The notes: generated by a model from the sequence alone, not told the origin. A stretch of DNA of 64,000 nucleotides from Ophiosphaerella korrae (GCA_028456385.1 JALNQF010000198.1:1-64000), one strand, 5' to 3'; counted from the stretch's first letter, positions 35,886 through 46,749 are shown. Program-made: numbers and translations.

Positions 35886-36556
35886 GTCATCCTTCCTCCG
35901 ACTTACGGTTTGGGTTGGGTATCATACGCATGATAGGGGTAATATAATACTTTATGGTAAACAATAACATAATCTGTAGTATGTTGTATATATATAGCGT
36001 CATTATTACAAGCTGTGATATCCCAAGTTTTTTAACTGACGCCGAGCGAGATGTAACAAGAAACGGAGCAATTGAGAAGGCCAATTACGGCAAGCTTGAA
36101 CGCTAAGGCGAATTGTTTCTGTCATGCCACGGGAATGTTGACATCGCCCGGGCACGGCATCTATCCGGGCAAAAATATGAAACTTTGTTTCTGGTGATCC
36201 CGTTGCACGCGAAGGATTTAAGAACTACAACGTATATGATGCCGTGGCACACTCAAACAATATCATAATTGTGTTGCCAAAGCTTCACAGCCAGCTGTCA
36301 TTGAATACATTCAGCAATATAAAAAGTGTTCTCAATCTCACACTATACATACTGCCGATAATTGATCTTTGCGCATGAAGTGTTGATATTGCACGCACCA
36401 TATGCGACCAGAACACATGTGTCTTCTGTCTAGAGCGATGGAAAAAATGTGCTTGACATTCGAGCTCATATCAAAGTTCGATGGTCAAAGGGACAGAGTC
36501 TCGATGAGTCTGAATATCGAGTAATACCATTAGCGACGCTATACTCCCCAACTTCT
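35886..36556. other. Gene-free region
   Basis: AT-rich around 35930-36010, otherwise ordinary. No gene, repeat or RNA was recognised. It contains the upstream part of the candidate small protein gene at 36557. Confidence 0.4.
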
Positions 36557-37093
36557 ATGGCCACACAATTTGCCTTCTGTGTGCTCCTCACACTCGCATT
36601 GCTGGGTGCTGTATTTTTGGTCAGTCTTCAAACTTGAGTAGGCTTTTTTAAGCTGGGGCTATCAGCAGAGGTTATAAAAACTGGTAGGTTCATTGCAATA
36701 AAACCCATAATGATGCAGACGCCAGTGCTTCGTCGCATGGAAGGCCGCAAAATTACGAGTGCTCCTATTCGGACTGACGAAATGCAGTCGAGAATCAGCC
36801 CTCTTAGGCTTTTCTGCCGGCTTGAGTATCTTTTAATTGCAAACTGTTTGTGTCATGGAGTAGCATACATATTTGCGACTCAGGCCACAGAACTGAACTG
36901 CAAGTTTCTTGTAGGCCAAAATTTCGGAAGCGCAGCCTTTCCAGCCCAGTATTCTCGTATCTCTACCATCGAATTTCTTGTACTGTTCTGTCATAACAAA
37001 ACCATACTATATCAGCACGCTTTGTGCTACTTTATGGTGGACGGTATGCAATATGACGGTGTAGGCAACCTAGGGAAACGCCTAAGCCGTTAA
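36557..37093 (+). CDS. Candidate small secreted or membrane-anchored Cys-containing protein
   Basis: One frame from 36449 to 37093 is open except for a TGA at 36635-36637. A 51-bp GT-AG segment, 36620-36670 (GTCAGT ... CAGAG), removes the TGA in frame and has the size of the window's real introns. The model 36557-36619 joined to 36671-37093 gives 161 residues. It starts with a signal-peptide-like run (MATQFAFCVLLTLALLGAVF) followed by a Cys-containing body with six cysteines (FCRL, NCLC, NCK, FCHN, LCYF). No family is recognised and no good branch site is visible. The cleavage site is not canonical, so membrane anchoring or a chance frame are real alternatives. An upstream ATG at 36449 would add 36 residues before the hydrophobic run. 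Confidence 0.3.
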
Positions 37094-37314
37094 TCACGTA
37101 ACCAACATCAAAAAATAAACGGGCTCGAAGGCCACGACCAGCAAATAACAAAATTTGTAGTATATTCGTTCCGGTATCCAAAACCCAGGATATAGAGGAT
37201 TTCTCTAACCATTCTTAAAATCCTAATCAACCAATGTTCCCAAGGTATCGTAACGCCATTTATCCTTACAACATCTCTGCCGACCCGTCACCAAAGGCCT
37301 TCTCTCTCTTAAAG

Positions 37315-37971
37315 TTATTGTCCAATTGCTCCGGTCCCCAGTGCCAGCCATGCCAGCACCGCACTTAGAAGTAACAACAGCCCTGCGACGACAAACATGG
37401 CGACTACTTTCTCAATCGAATGCCGTACATCGTCTGTTCGCGACACTATTTCGCCGGACTCGTCGTCGATTTCTATTAGTACGGGCCGCACTATGTGGTC
37501 GTGGCGTGATAGGTATTGTGCAAATGTGTGTTCATCGTCAGGAATGTATTGGATCAGAGTGTCGTGGTAGCTGTGTGACTGACGGATGGCAACCGAATAC
37601 GAAGGCGGAGCTTCTTGTGGGTACGAGCTCAAGACAAGATGCGCAAGAGGGATATTGTCATCGTCTGGGGTGAGGGGTGGGCTGTCCGTGTAGGGTTGTA
37701 AAGGTGCTTGTGTGTGTGGTATTTGGAGTGATGAGGGCGTTGGTGGATCGTCGCGATAGGATTCTGTTGATAGCATGTCTTCTCGCACGACGGGAGCTTC
37801 TTGTTCATAGGGAAGTGCGGGTAGTGGCTTTATGGTTGCTGAGGGAATCGGTGAGGGGCTTCGTGATGATGCTGGTGAGTCATGGTATGGCTGTTGTGTA
37901 GTGTCCTGAGAAGCAAGTCAGACATGTATACTTGGGTGGCTATCAGGTTGGAGACGTGTATGTACCTCCAT
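37315..37971 (-). CDS. Single-pass membrane protein with PPSY motif, 6-nt coding first exon
   Basis: Minus strand, exons 37971-37966 (ATG GAG) and 37905-37315, 198 residues. The 60-bp intron has donor GTACAT and acceptor TCTCAG; without it the upstream half of the frame has no ATG. The protein is Ser/Pro-rich at the N-terminus (SPASSRSPSPIPS), has PPSYSVA near residue 101, an acidic middle (EIDDESGEI), and one hydrophobic segment of about 23 residues at the C-terminal end (VVAMFVVAGLLLLLSAVLAW). A PPxY-type motif plus one membrane segment is typical of adaptors for Rsp5/Nedd4 ubiquitin ligases; this role is inferred from the motif alone. A shorter start inside exon 2 at 37788 is possible. Confidence 0.6.
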
Positions 37972-38944
37972 GGCGCGTTGATTTCAACTATGTTCAGGTC
38001 AAATCAAGCGAGCATCCAAAAAGAAAATCCAAAGCTATCTCTCGAAGCTGTTCAATGCGCGCGGAGTGGTGGAGCAAGCTGTTTGCAGCTCAGTCAGACA
38101 GGTAGCGAGCAAAGGGCCGGACTGAGGTTAGCTATGTCTCTGGAGATGGAGTCAAGGCAGCTGCAGCCAATGTCAAAGTCTAAGTGCGAATCGGTACGCG
38201 AGCGCTCCGCAGCAGTAGCGGCGCAGTCAGCCGCCCCTCCCAGCCAGAGGCTAGGTGCCTGTCGTGCCGTGCGTGGTGTTGGAGGATCCATGCTGTTGCG
38301 CTGTGGCTGGGGCGAAGCGGAGCCCATGTTAGCGCCGGGGCCATGCAAGGCAGTCTGCAATTTCAAGTCGGCGATTTAGGTAAGATACATGACCATTATC
38401 CCGATTTTGATTGCGTGTTGCGAGATTTATGCTGTAGCTCCTCCAAAGCCAATCTCTTGGGGAATTGCGCTGGAGTTCCATTTGAGAGGTGGGAAGACAG
38501 TGGAGCACCGCCACAATCACGAAACGCGACATGATAGCACCAGCTTGAGATTTCAGGACCATGAACTATTATCCGACCCGTTTCAGGCCGAAAATAGAAA
38601 ATGCGCCCGCGCTCCATGCCCCAGTTCTTGTAGGAGCAGGGTCCTCTCGGTCCGTCCCTCGGTTGAGGGTATTTGAGCGTCGTCAGAAGAACGCGTCGAT
38701 GAGACAATTAAATCACCTGCGTACATCCCACGCAGGAGACTCTTTTCTGGAAATTCCGATATTCAATATTCATAAGCGACAGCAGTCCTGAATAATATTC
38801 AGCGTCAACACATATCTGCCAGCCCCTACATATCATTACTCTAGGATAACGTACTCATATGGACCAAAGCCTGGGATCTTCATAAATCAGTTAGAGAAGA
38901 TGGTCCTTTTCCTAGGCCATAAAAATTATGTGCTCAAGAATTGT
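37972..38944. other. Intergenic region, no supported gene
   Basis: GC-balanced and rich in short overlapping open frames on both strands, none with protein-like conservation features. It includes the leader and promoter of the minus-strand membrane protein gene. Confidence 0.4.
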
Positions 38945-39416
38945 CTACGTCTTGATCTTGTCGTGGCCTTCACGTGTCTTAGCGCTCAGTCCTGCCGCCA
39001 ACTGAGCAAGGCTCGTGACCGCCACCAAGTTAGAAACAAATATCAAAACTGCAGCGACCTTCCAGCTCGCTGCGTGCAAACCGATTGCTATAACACAAGC
39101 AAGGAAGCTAATCGTCAATAAAGCTGTGAACCAGAGCTGAGATATCCCGGTATGCGCTCTACGACTTGCTACAGGATGTAGAGTGCAGTAGATTGTCAGG
39201 ACCTGGAGAGACAACTGACTGAGCAGGGCCCAGAATCCATCATCATTCCTGAGTTTATCGCGTACTGGGTCACAGATCCTTTCGCGAGTCTGCATAACAC
39301 AAATACCAAGCATGATGCCGCTCAGAAGGCTGAGTAGAATAAGCACGGCAGTAAAGGTCGAGCTATCGAAGACTATTTTTGCGAAACGTGTCTCGTTGAA
39401 AGGGTGTTTCCTCTAC
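38945..39416 (-). pseudogene. Membrane-spanning 3' part of a broken HET gene
   Basis: The frame is open on the minus strand from about 39416 to the TAG at 38947-38945. It codes three hydrophobic segments (VLILLSLLSGIMLGICVM, LWFTALLTISFLACVIAIGL, VAAVLIFVSNLVAVTSLA). It overlaps the end of the HET frame by about 50 bp in a different phase and has no good start before 39346. One frameshift would join it to the HET part, so I read both as pieces of one former gene with a C-terminal membrane region. An independent 133-residue membrane protein starting at 39346 is the alternative. Confidence 0.4.
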
Positions 39417-39863
39417 CAGGGTCTCCATAGCCTTGATCGCACGCCGAGGTCTCAGGAATGCGTTTTCTCGCCCTTCGCCGTAGGTGAGCGGCATATGAAC
39501 GTCGAAAATGCCTAGGAGGGAGTATGCTTCGTCTTGTTCGCGTGTTGCTCGTCGCTTTGATGTCCAGGAAAACCGCTCCTCGATGCTGAAGTCAGACAAA
39601 TTGTTTCCTTGGAGAGCTCGAAGACGTAATTTGGTTACATCATGAAGCTCCTTTAGGAGTGAGACTTTATCCCAGACGGTTTCCTTCGAGAGAGAAAAAT
39701 TCGACCGACTCGGGGCAAGAAGTTCCTGCAATGTCCATGCTCGGGTATGCCATTTACTCCGCAGAAACGATTCTTTATCCTGGCTATTCACAACAGTCCC
39801 ATGAGTTGAGACATCGGATAGATACACGTAACACTTAATTGCATTTCGGTACCAGCGAAACAT
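39363..39863 (-). pseudogene. HET-domain (heterokaryon incompatibility) gene fragment
   Basis: A 166-codon minus-strand frame with clear HET-family features: MFRWYRNAIKCYVYLSDVS at the start, RAWTLQELLAPS near residue 42, and DEAYSLLGIFDVHMPLTYG near residue 120. This is the C-terminal half of the usual HET domain and its trailing segment. The front half, which should carry the WVDTCCI-type motif upstream of the start, is not found beyond 39863, although the frame stays open a few codons upstream. The frame ends at a TAG shortly after the conserved region. The family acts in non-self recognition at cell fusion. This copy looks 5'-truncated and probably frameshifted. Confidence 0.7.
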
Positions 39864-40598
39864 CGAGTTGATAGTCTCCGGGACCTCACATGTTCGAGGT
39901 CATCAAGTGGTCATACAGGCTAACCAACATCACAACCGCACCTCGCCGGCCTCGTGGATGGAGATGATTGAATGTGGACGCGCCGTGGCACTTCGAGGCT
40001 GCTCATCCATAGGCTTCGTCATAGGTCTTGTTCGCAGGCCCGCTTTGCCCGGTGGGAAAAGTGTAGGATGCGCGTTGTTATCTTAGAGCGACAAAGGCAA
40101 CGTGTTTTTTGATGGGCTGGTCCAATCTATGGCGGATGCGTGTTGTTGTCTTAGAGCGACAAAAATCAAGGTGTTTTTTGATGAGCTGGTCCAATCTGTG
40201 GCGGGCTGAAGGCGTAAGCGGACCCGCTTTGCCCTGCAAGAAAAGTGTATTGACTCTCCCTAACTGCATTGGTATTGATGAAGAACAGATATAAAATCAT
40301 ATCACTCTTCGCATTCTCTCTCTAATTTTTCTTCTGCATAAGTCAACGACGTATAAGAGTCCGAAGCCTTATTTACCAGTATAGCAGTGTTGAATCCCAA
40401 GTTAACGTAGGTCACATTAGTCCTTCAATCCTTTATAATGCCTAAACTGTTCTTTATTCTACACGTTTATATCTAACGATAGCTAGATAAGGTGTTAACT
40501 CACGGTGCCTCTACCTCCGGCTTTCTCGGCTCCTCGGTGTCCTGCCTCTAGCCTAGTTCCCGCTCCAGCCCCGTTCCGGTTCAAATCGTTAGGACTCG
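39864..40598. other. Intergenic region with a short tandem duplication
   Basis: No supported gene. It includes the duplicated 68-bp unit at 40074-40204 and, on both sides of it, copies of a CCCGCTTTGCCC...GAAAAGTGTA segment (near 40039 and 40222). The region after 40280 is AT-richer and featureless. Confidence 0.45.
40074..40204. repeat. Two-copy 68-bp tandem repeat
   Basis: Copies start at 40074 and 40142, both beginning GTTGTTRTCTTAGAGCGACA and sharing GTGTTTTTTGATGRGCTGGT and CCAATCTRTGGCGG. Most differences are G/A transitions. Confidence 0.85.
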
Positions 40599-40648
40599 AT
40601 GTGTAAACACCTAAATATCTTCAGTGGCAATGGTGGTGCTGGTGGCAG

Positions 40649-40681
<33 letters not shown>

Positions 40682-41279
40682 TGTGCCCCGCTACAATCAC
40701 GGCGGCGAACCCTGCATCTGCGGTTTGGTTGTTGGACTCCCGCTTTTGGGTGTCCTGATGACCGTAGAGACGGCGTCATTTGTTTTAAGAGGTCCACCGC
40801 GATAGCCTGCTTAAGTAGGCAACGGCACTCATGGATGCGGTTAGGCGCCGAGCGGGAACGATGAAAATGTGCTTCTCCGGGGAAGTTCAGTTTGCGGTTA
40901 GCTCATAACTCGACCTTCGGTGCTGGTTTTCCCACAGGGTTTTCCAGCATCATGATGCCTCTGGATCTGGAGGAGCCGCCCGAGGAGGGGGGTTCGGCTG
41001 TGGCGGGGGAGCTGGAGGAGAGGGGGCGGCGGTGGAGGGGTAGGGGCTTCCTCTACATCGTTGTCTAGGTCTGATTGTCCTTCGGCCTTCGGTTATTACC
41101 CTGCCGGGAGCAATAACTGGTCCTCTTCCTTCTCAACCCGCTGGCAATCCCTCTACGACACTTCCTGGCAACATTCAAGCCAACCCGTTCTACAAACCGA
41201 TACTCGACCCTTTCTAAATTCAGCGACAAATCCATATTCTAATCCGTACCACAATCCGTACTTCGATCCGTACCATTAG
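40599..41279 (+). other. Glycine-rich open frames, possible decayed or multi-exon gene
   Basis: Two plus-strand open stretches, about 40599-40805 and about 41010-41279, each begin with a Gly-coding run. The first is made of GGT/GGC codons at about 40629-40682, the second is followed by a Tyr/Asn/Pro tail with an NPYSNPYHNPYFDPYH repeat. The first has no methionine start other than a TTG or ATG in poor context. They could be two exons of a Gly-rich protein, but no convincing splice pair was found, so I leave it uncalled. Confidence 0.3.
40985..41047 (+). other. G-quadruplex-prone G-run cluster
   Basis: At least five G-runs of four to six within about 63 bases (GGGGGG, GGGGG, GGGGG, GGGG, GGGG), separated by short spacers on the plus strand. 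This satisfies the usual G4 motif definition. Confidence 0.7.
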
Positions 41280-41910
41280 TTTTAGTCAATATAATTATTA
41301 TTGCTAGCCTATACAAACGTGTATTAAGCGTATTTGGAATACCATCCCTTTAATTTTGTTGTATGCTTAGAATCCAGCCAAGAGCGGTCACCGACCCAGA
41401 GTCTCGGCAAATGTGCCAGTCCCTCTTGGTTCTTGGTGATTGGAACCAGTTGTAATTGCGTGATTGCACATTCCGTATCCGGAGAACCTTGCCACCAAGT
41501 TACCCGCCAGCCTGCTTGCCGCATCACCTAGCGGTTTTGTTCCGTCCCCCCGCCCGCATACGGGAGGGAATGTGTCGCCCAGGGAAATCACTGTTGTAGG
41601 CTAAAGGAAGCCGGGCCTCACCCATCGTATCGGTGATGGGCAACATGGCCGTTCGCTGGGCATATGCAGACCACAAATACGAATGGTGTTCTGTAATTAA
41701 TCCTTGCACTATCATTGCACGGTAGATGTTGTGGTGTCTTCTACCTCACACCATTATTGCTGTAGCCGCACATGCCGTAATAATTTATGGTTGGTCGGCA
41801 TTCAGCAGTGGGACGGCAACTACGTACTGCACTAGGACAAAAGTTAGGAACGCCAAGCTTAACTCACCGTGCACCTCCAAACTACGTCACCACTTCAACC
41901 CACCACAACC
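41280..41910. other. Intergenic region at the right edge of the island
   Basis: Balanced composition, no gene recognised. Short open frames overlap on both strands. It may include the 5' end of the Tc1-like element starting near 41911, but I could not find its terminal repeat. Confidence 0.4.
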
Positions 41911-42189
41911 ATGGCTACACCGCGCCGATTTAGACGAGAGATAGATAGAAATGTTCGCAGAAAGCTAAATATAAGTCTAGATAAGCGCAACAGAATTGTT
42001 AGGATAGTATTAGGTAGTATAGGGCACTCTAAAGTTATACGCTAGTTTAACTATATATACTTAGCTATAACTAAGATTATAAAAAAAATACTATAAAATA
42101 AGTAATATTAAAGATAAACTTTATAGTAGCTATTTACTTATACTATTACTATACTAAAAGAAGCTTATCTATTATAAAGCTTATACTTA
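41911..42189 (+). pseudogene. Tc1/mariner-like transposase N-terminal remnant spanning the RIP border
   Basis: ATG at 41911 opens a 47-codon frame, basic and helical (ATPRRFRREIDRNVRRKLNI, then KRNRIVRIVLGSIGHSKVIR), resembling the N-terminal helix-turn-helix of Tc1-type transposases. After TAG at 42052-42054 it continues as stop-filled AT-rich sequence with recognisable helix-turn-helix spacing. The element is cut at 42190 by a solo LTR and may resume at 42624. GC content falls along the frame, so the border of RIP damage lies inside it. The family call is by character only. Confidence 0.4.
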
Positions 42190-42618
42190 TGTTATAGGTA
42201 TAATAGAAGAAGTCGAGATAGAACTAATTAGTCCCGATCTAGGCGCTAACAAAGCATAGGACGAGCAGGGTAACGACCTCGATTAGGAGACTACACATAA
42301 CTAGGACACCTAGACTAATCTATAATCTATAGACTCTTGGCATTAATAGATTATAGATCAAGACAATCTATAATCTACTAGTCTTAGTAACTATAGATTA
42401 TAGATCACGACGAGTATATAGTTAGTAAGATGCGCATTGTTAGGATAGTATTAGCAATTCAATCCTTTAACTACGGAACGCTAATACAAGATAGTTGCAA
42501 AACATCTTCTATTGTTTATAAGTTATTATAGATTATAACCCGAGCTTTTACTATTAACTCTTAATCTACTAATACCTTTTAGGCACTAGGAAGTCGACCC
42601 TAGTAACACCTAGTAACA
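42190..42618 (+). repeat. Solo Gypsy LTR with intact ends, TSD ACTTA
   Basis: 429 bp from TGTTATAGGT to CCTAGTAACA, flanked by ACTTA at 42185-42189 and 42619-42623. It shares the family landmarks (AGATAGAACTAATTAG near the start, GTATATAGTTAGTA in the middle, AAGTCGACCCTAG near the end) and carries TATAGATTA/TAATCTATA inverted units at about 42320-42405. Some CpG and CpA sites survive, so it is less mutated than the LTRs at 5744 and 9981. It is inserted in the Tc1-like remnant. Confidence 0.85.
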
Positions 42619-43262
42619 ACTTAGCTAAAAATTAAGTACTTAGAGCTTACTAAAGCTACTATAGTTATAGTAGTAGATAAAACTTCTTTAAAGCTACTTA
42701 GCTATAAGATATTATACTACTTTATTAAAAGATATAGCTTTACTAAAAATCTATATAAAAAGTAACTAAAACTTAAGCTTATTTATACCTAGAAATACTA
42801 GTAGTTTTATTAATAGTATTAATATACTTTTATTAAAACCTTAAAACTAAGTAAAAGTAATAAGAGTAAGTAAGCTTCTATAAAATAAGTAAAGTTAATA
42901 AATAAGTTAGTTACTTAACTTAATTAATAGTTAGCTTTTATTAGTATATTATAAAGTATATAAGTATTAATAAGTAGATAAAAATTTAATTAAAGTATTA
43001 GTTATAATACTCTATTAAGATAAGAAGTAAAGAAGAAATTAAATATAATAGTCTATAAAGGTCTATTAATATTCTTATATACTTACTATTTAGTATTTAT
43101 TTCTAAGTACTTACTCTAGAGTATTTACTCTAGAGTACTTATTCTTAAGTATTTACTTTAGAGTATTTACTCTAGAGCGTTTACTACTAAATAGTTACGT
43201 ATTCTACTATACTATATTACTTAGCCTAATTATATATAATATAATAGCTTACTTACTAATTA
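42619..43262. repeat. AT-rich repeat: Tc1-like remainder, then copy 2 of the unclassified repeat
   Basis: The first 200 bases probably continue the Tc1-like remnant beyond the LTR. From about 42820 to 43262 the sequence repeats window positions about 55-454, with an expanded tandem array of TTTACTCTAGAG-like units at about 43110-43180. It ends abruptly at Gypsy sequence. Confidence 0.6.
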
Positions 43263-46200
43263 GTATTATAATACTATCTCTTTTTCTTACGCTAAGTTTA
43301 TCTTTAAGCCTAGGCCTTTATTAGCTAAGTCTAGCTTATAAGTAGTTTACTCTACTTTTTAGTTAAAAACTATTCTACTATAATATTACTTCTTTTTTAG
43401 TTTTATAAACTTTATCTTTTATTAGAAATCTTTACTATAAACTATATTTCTAAAATACTTTATCTATATATATTTTTTTTAAGTATTTTTTATTTTATTA
43501 TACTAGGTTTTACTCTAAAGTATACTAAGTATACTTATATAAAGTATCTCTATATTAGTATAACTTAGAAGTCTTTTAATAAAACTTATAAAAAGTTTTA
43601 TAAAAAAGTTAATAATAATAAAAAACTATTTACTATTATTATTACTTATTTACTATATAATAAAAAAATATTAAAATCTACTAAAGAGTAGACTTATTAT
43701 AAAGCTTTATACTTAGCGTTAGAATTAGAGTAAGAAAGTAATAAAGTTTTAGCGTAAGTTCTTAACTATTTTACTACTTCTATTAATATTACTTCTTTTC
43801 TTACTATTTAGTCTACTATTAGCTTATTAGATAATTTTATTATAACTAAGAGTACTTTATAAGCTCTATATAGTTAGGCTTATTATTAAACTTTTTACTA
43901 CTAATATATCTATTATATCTTAGCTATAGCTTTATATATCTTGTATATCCTAGTATATAGTACTTATTTCTTACTTTCTTAAGTATCTACTAATAATTCT
44001 ATAGATTAGCTTTAGGTTCTTATATATTTTTACTTACTAAGTAGCTTTTTTATTTTACTAGCTACTTTTAGAGAAACTATATACTTTAGAAGGTATTACA
44101 TCCTATTTTTTAATATCTCTATAGGTCTTTAACTTTAAACTTATTATTTTCTTTTTTCTAATATTAGAATTATTACTATACTAGTATTTTTAGCTTAGCT
44201 AGTTCTAGTAGGCTTATATAGAACTTAAGGTATACCTTAGTATTTTTAGGTAGTTCTAGTATTTTTATAACTAGCCTATTATCTTCTTTAACTAAAAATA
44301 GTCTAACTTTAATATAGTCTAGCTCTTTACTAGGTTACTTTATTTATAGATTCTTTATATAAAGATACGCTTTATCTCTTTCTTTTAGCTAAGGTACTAT
44401 TTTTTATTTTCTATTAATATATAAAATACTTTATTTCTAAGCTTTCTTTAGTTTCTATCTTATTTTATTATAGAGTTCTTATATATCTTCTACTTTAACT
44501 AATACTACTTCTATCTTAGGTCTTAGTAGTATTCTCTTAAATAAATTAGGGTATATCCTATAGTTTATAAAATATAGTATTTTACTTATTACTTCTAAGT
44601 ACTTATTATTATAAGCTAATTATACTATAAGTAATAGTAATACCTAATTATTCTACTTCTAATTACTATAAATCTTTAGGTATATCTTTAATATTCTATT
44701 AGTCTATTCTATTTATCTATTTATCTATAGATAATAAGCTATTAATAGCTTCTTTTTTATCTCTATTACTATAAGTAGTGTTATCTAGTAATTAAATATA
44801 AAAAGCTTATTTCTATTACTAATAATACTTTTTAGTATCCTATATCTTTATATTAGTACGTCTAGTAGTACGTATCTTAGCTAATCTACTATATAATTAC
44901 TTTAGAATTTCTCTATCTTAGCGTATTTTATAAATTAGTCTATAATTACTATTATTATATTATATTCTATTCTTATTACTAGGTCTATTAATATTAGTAG
45001 TCTTATAATAAAGTCTATTATAATATCTATCTATAGTTTTTCTAGTATCTTAATTACTAATATTTTTTTATAAGGTATATATATCTTATACTTATTTTTC
45101 TAGTAATTTATATATTTTTTAATAAACTATATTACTTTTCTTTTATTTTACTAAATCTATAGTTTTTTTTAGATTAGTTTTATAGTTTATATAATCTCTA
45201 AGTACTTATATACTAGATTATTATAGTATTATTATATAATTACTTTCTATAATTCTTTTAGAACTTTATTTATAATCTTAACTAGGTTGTTAATTTTTTA
45301 CTCTTTTACTAGTTATATATTTAGTACTAGGTATCTTTATCTATTATCTTATAGTATAGCTTCTTCTACTACTTATTTTTTTCTTATAATATTATATCTT
45401 TAGCTTAGTATATCTACTTAGCTATTTTCTTTACTTAGTACGTACTAGATCTTAAATTTATACTATCTTAGTAGCTCTAACTATTATATCTACATATTTT
45501 TTAACTTCTTACTTATTATAATGTATATTAGGTTTTTATAATTTATCTTTATAATTACTTCTACTACGCTTTTAGTATATACTCTTTAATACTTAAGTAT
45601 ATTAACTATTATAAGTAGCTCTTTATTATATATATTATATCTTTTTTTTTATTCTATAAACTTTTCTAAATAGTATATAATTAGATACTACTTCTCTTTA
45701 TACTTTTATAGTACTATTACTCTATAAGCTAAATTAGATATATTAGTTTTAATAACTAAGGTCTTATTACTATAAAATTATTTTAGAACTAGTAGTATAA
45801 TATAAGCTTACTTAAGTTCTTTATATACTTATTTCTACTTTACTCTTTATTTTTATATTATATTTTTCTTTATAAGCTTTATAAGTAGTAGTACTTTTTT
45901 AGAAAATCTTTCTATAAAGTATTAGTTAAAGTTAATAAATTCTAGGAATAATTATATATCTTTAACTATATTAGGTTCTTTCTATTCTTTTACTACTTTA
46001 ATCTTTTTTTAGCTTATCTTAACTTTATTAATACTTATTATATATCTTAGAAACTTTACTTCTATTTTATACTATTTATATTTCTCTAGCTTTAGTTATA
46101 AGTTATTATAGTCTAAGTACTATAGTACTATTATTACTTACTTTATATACTTACTTTCTTTTTTAGAATATATTAGTATATTATCTAAGTAAGCTATAAT

Positions 46201-46747
46201 AAACTTATTTAAGTATTTTTATAATATATTATTAATTAGTCTTTAGAATATTACTAGTATATTTATTAGTCTAAAGAGTATTACTATATACTTATAATAT
46301 TTATAGTATATTTAGAATACTATTTTCTACTCTTTACTTACTTTAATTTATATTAGGTAGTATCTATTCTTTAAGTTTAGCTTTATAAAAATCTTTACTC
46401 TACTTAGCTTATTTTAGAGTTTATCTATATTTAGTAGTAAGTATTAGTCTTTTACTATAATATTGTTTAGTTTTTAGTAGTCTATATATATCTTTAGTAG
46501 TTTTTTCTTTTTAAGTATAAAGAAGATTAGAAATCCTACTAATAATAAGGATTTTTATATATATCCCTTCTTTAAGTCCTTATTTAGTCTTTCTTAAAGT
46601 ATTACTAATTTACTTTCTATTAATTAGTAAATAACCTTAAAAAGTAACTTCTTTCTTTTTTATAACTTAATTATATAGTCCTAAAGTTAGTACTTAAGTA
46701 ATAATAGTATATTTATCTTTTTTATAAATAAGTAGCTAAACTTCTTA
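43263..46747 (-). mobile_element. Second Gypsy family, degraded, 3' part (integrase to RT)
   Basis: Minus-strand pol remains that do not match the first Gypsy family at nucleotide level. Reverse transcriptase is at about 46130-46470, with active-site box YLDN at 46191-46180 and the preceding Leu-Phe-Arg-Leu box near 46270. RNase H and integrase follow toward lower coordinates (about 45500-44700). It lacks recognisable LTRs. It continues on the far side of the MITE from 47177 to about 47440. All frames are closed by TA-rich stops. Confidence 0.75.
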
Positions 46748-46749
46748 TA

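Noticed and set aside
38034..38560. Several overlapping open frames on both strands
   Set aside because: No hydrophobic, motif or splice support; typical of GC-balanced non-coding sequence.
40074..40204. CRISPR-like array
   Set aside because: Only two long tandem units without spacers, in a eukaryotic genome.
40599..40805. Gly-rich 68-codon protein
   Set aside because: The Gly run is a GGT/GGC microsatellite and the remaining sequence shows no family character; kept only as an unresolved region.
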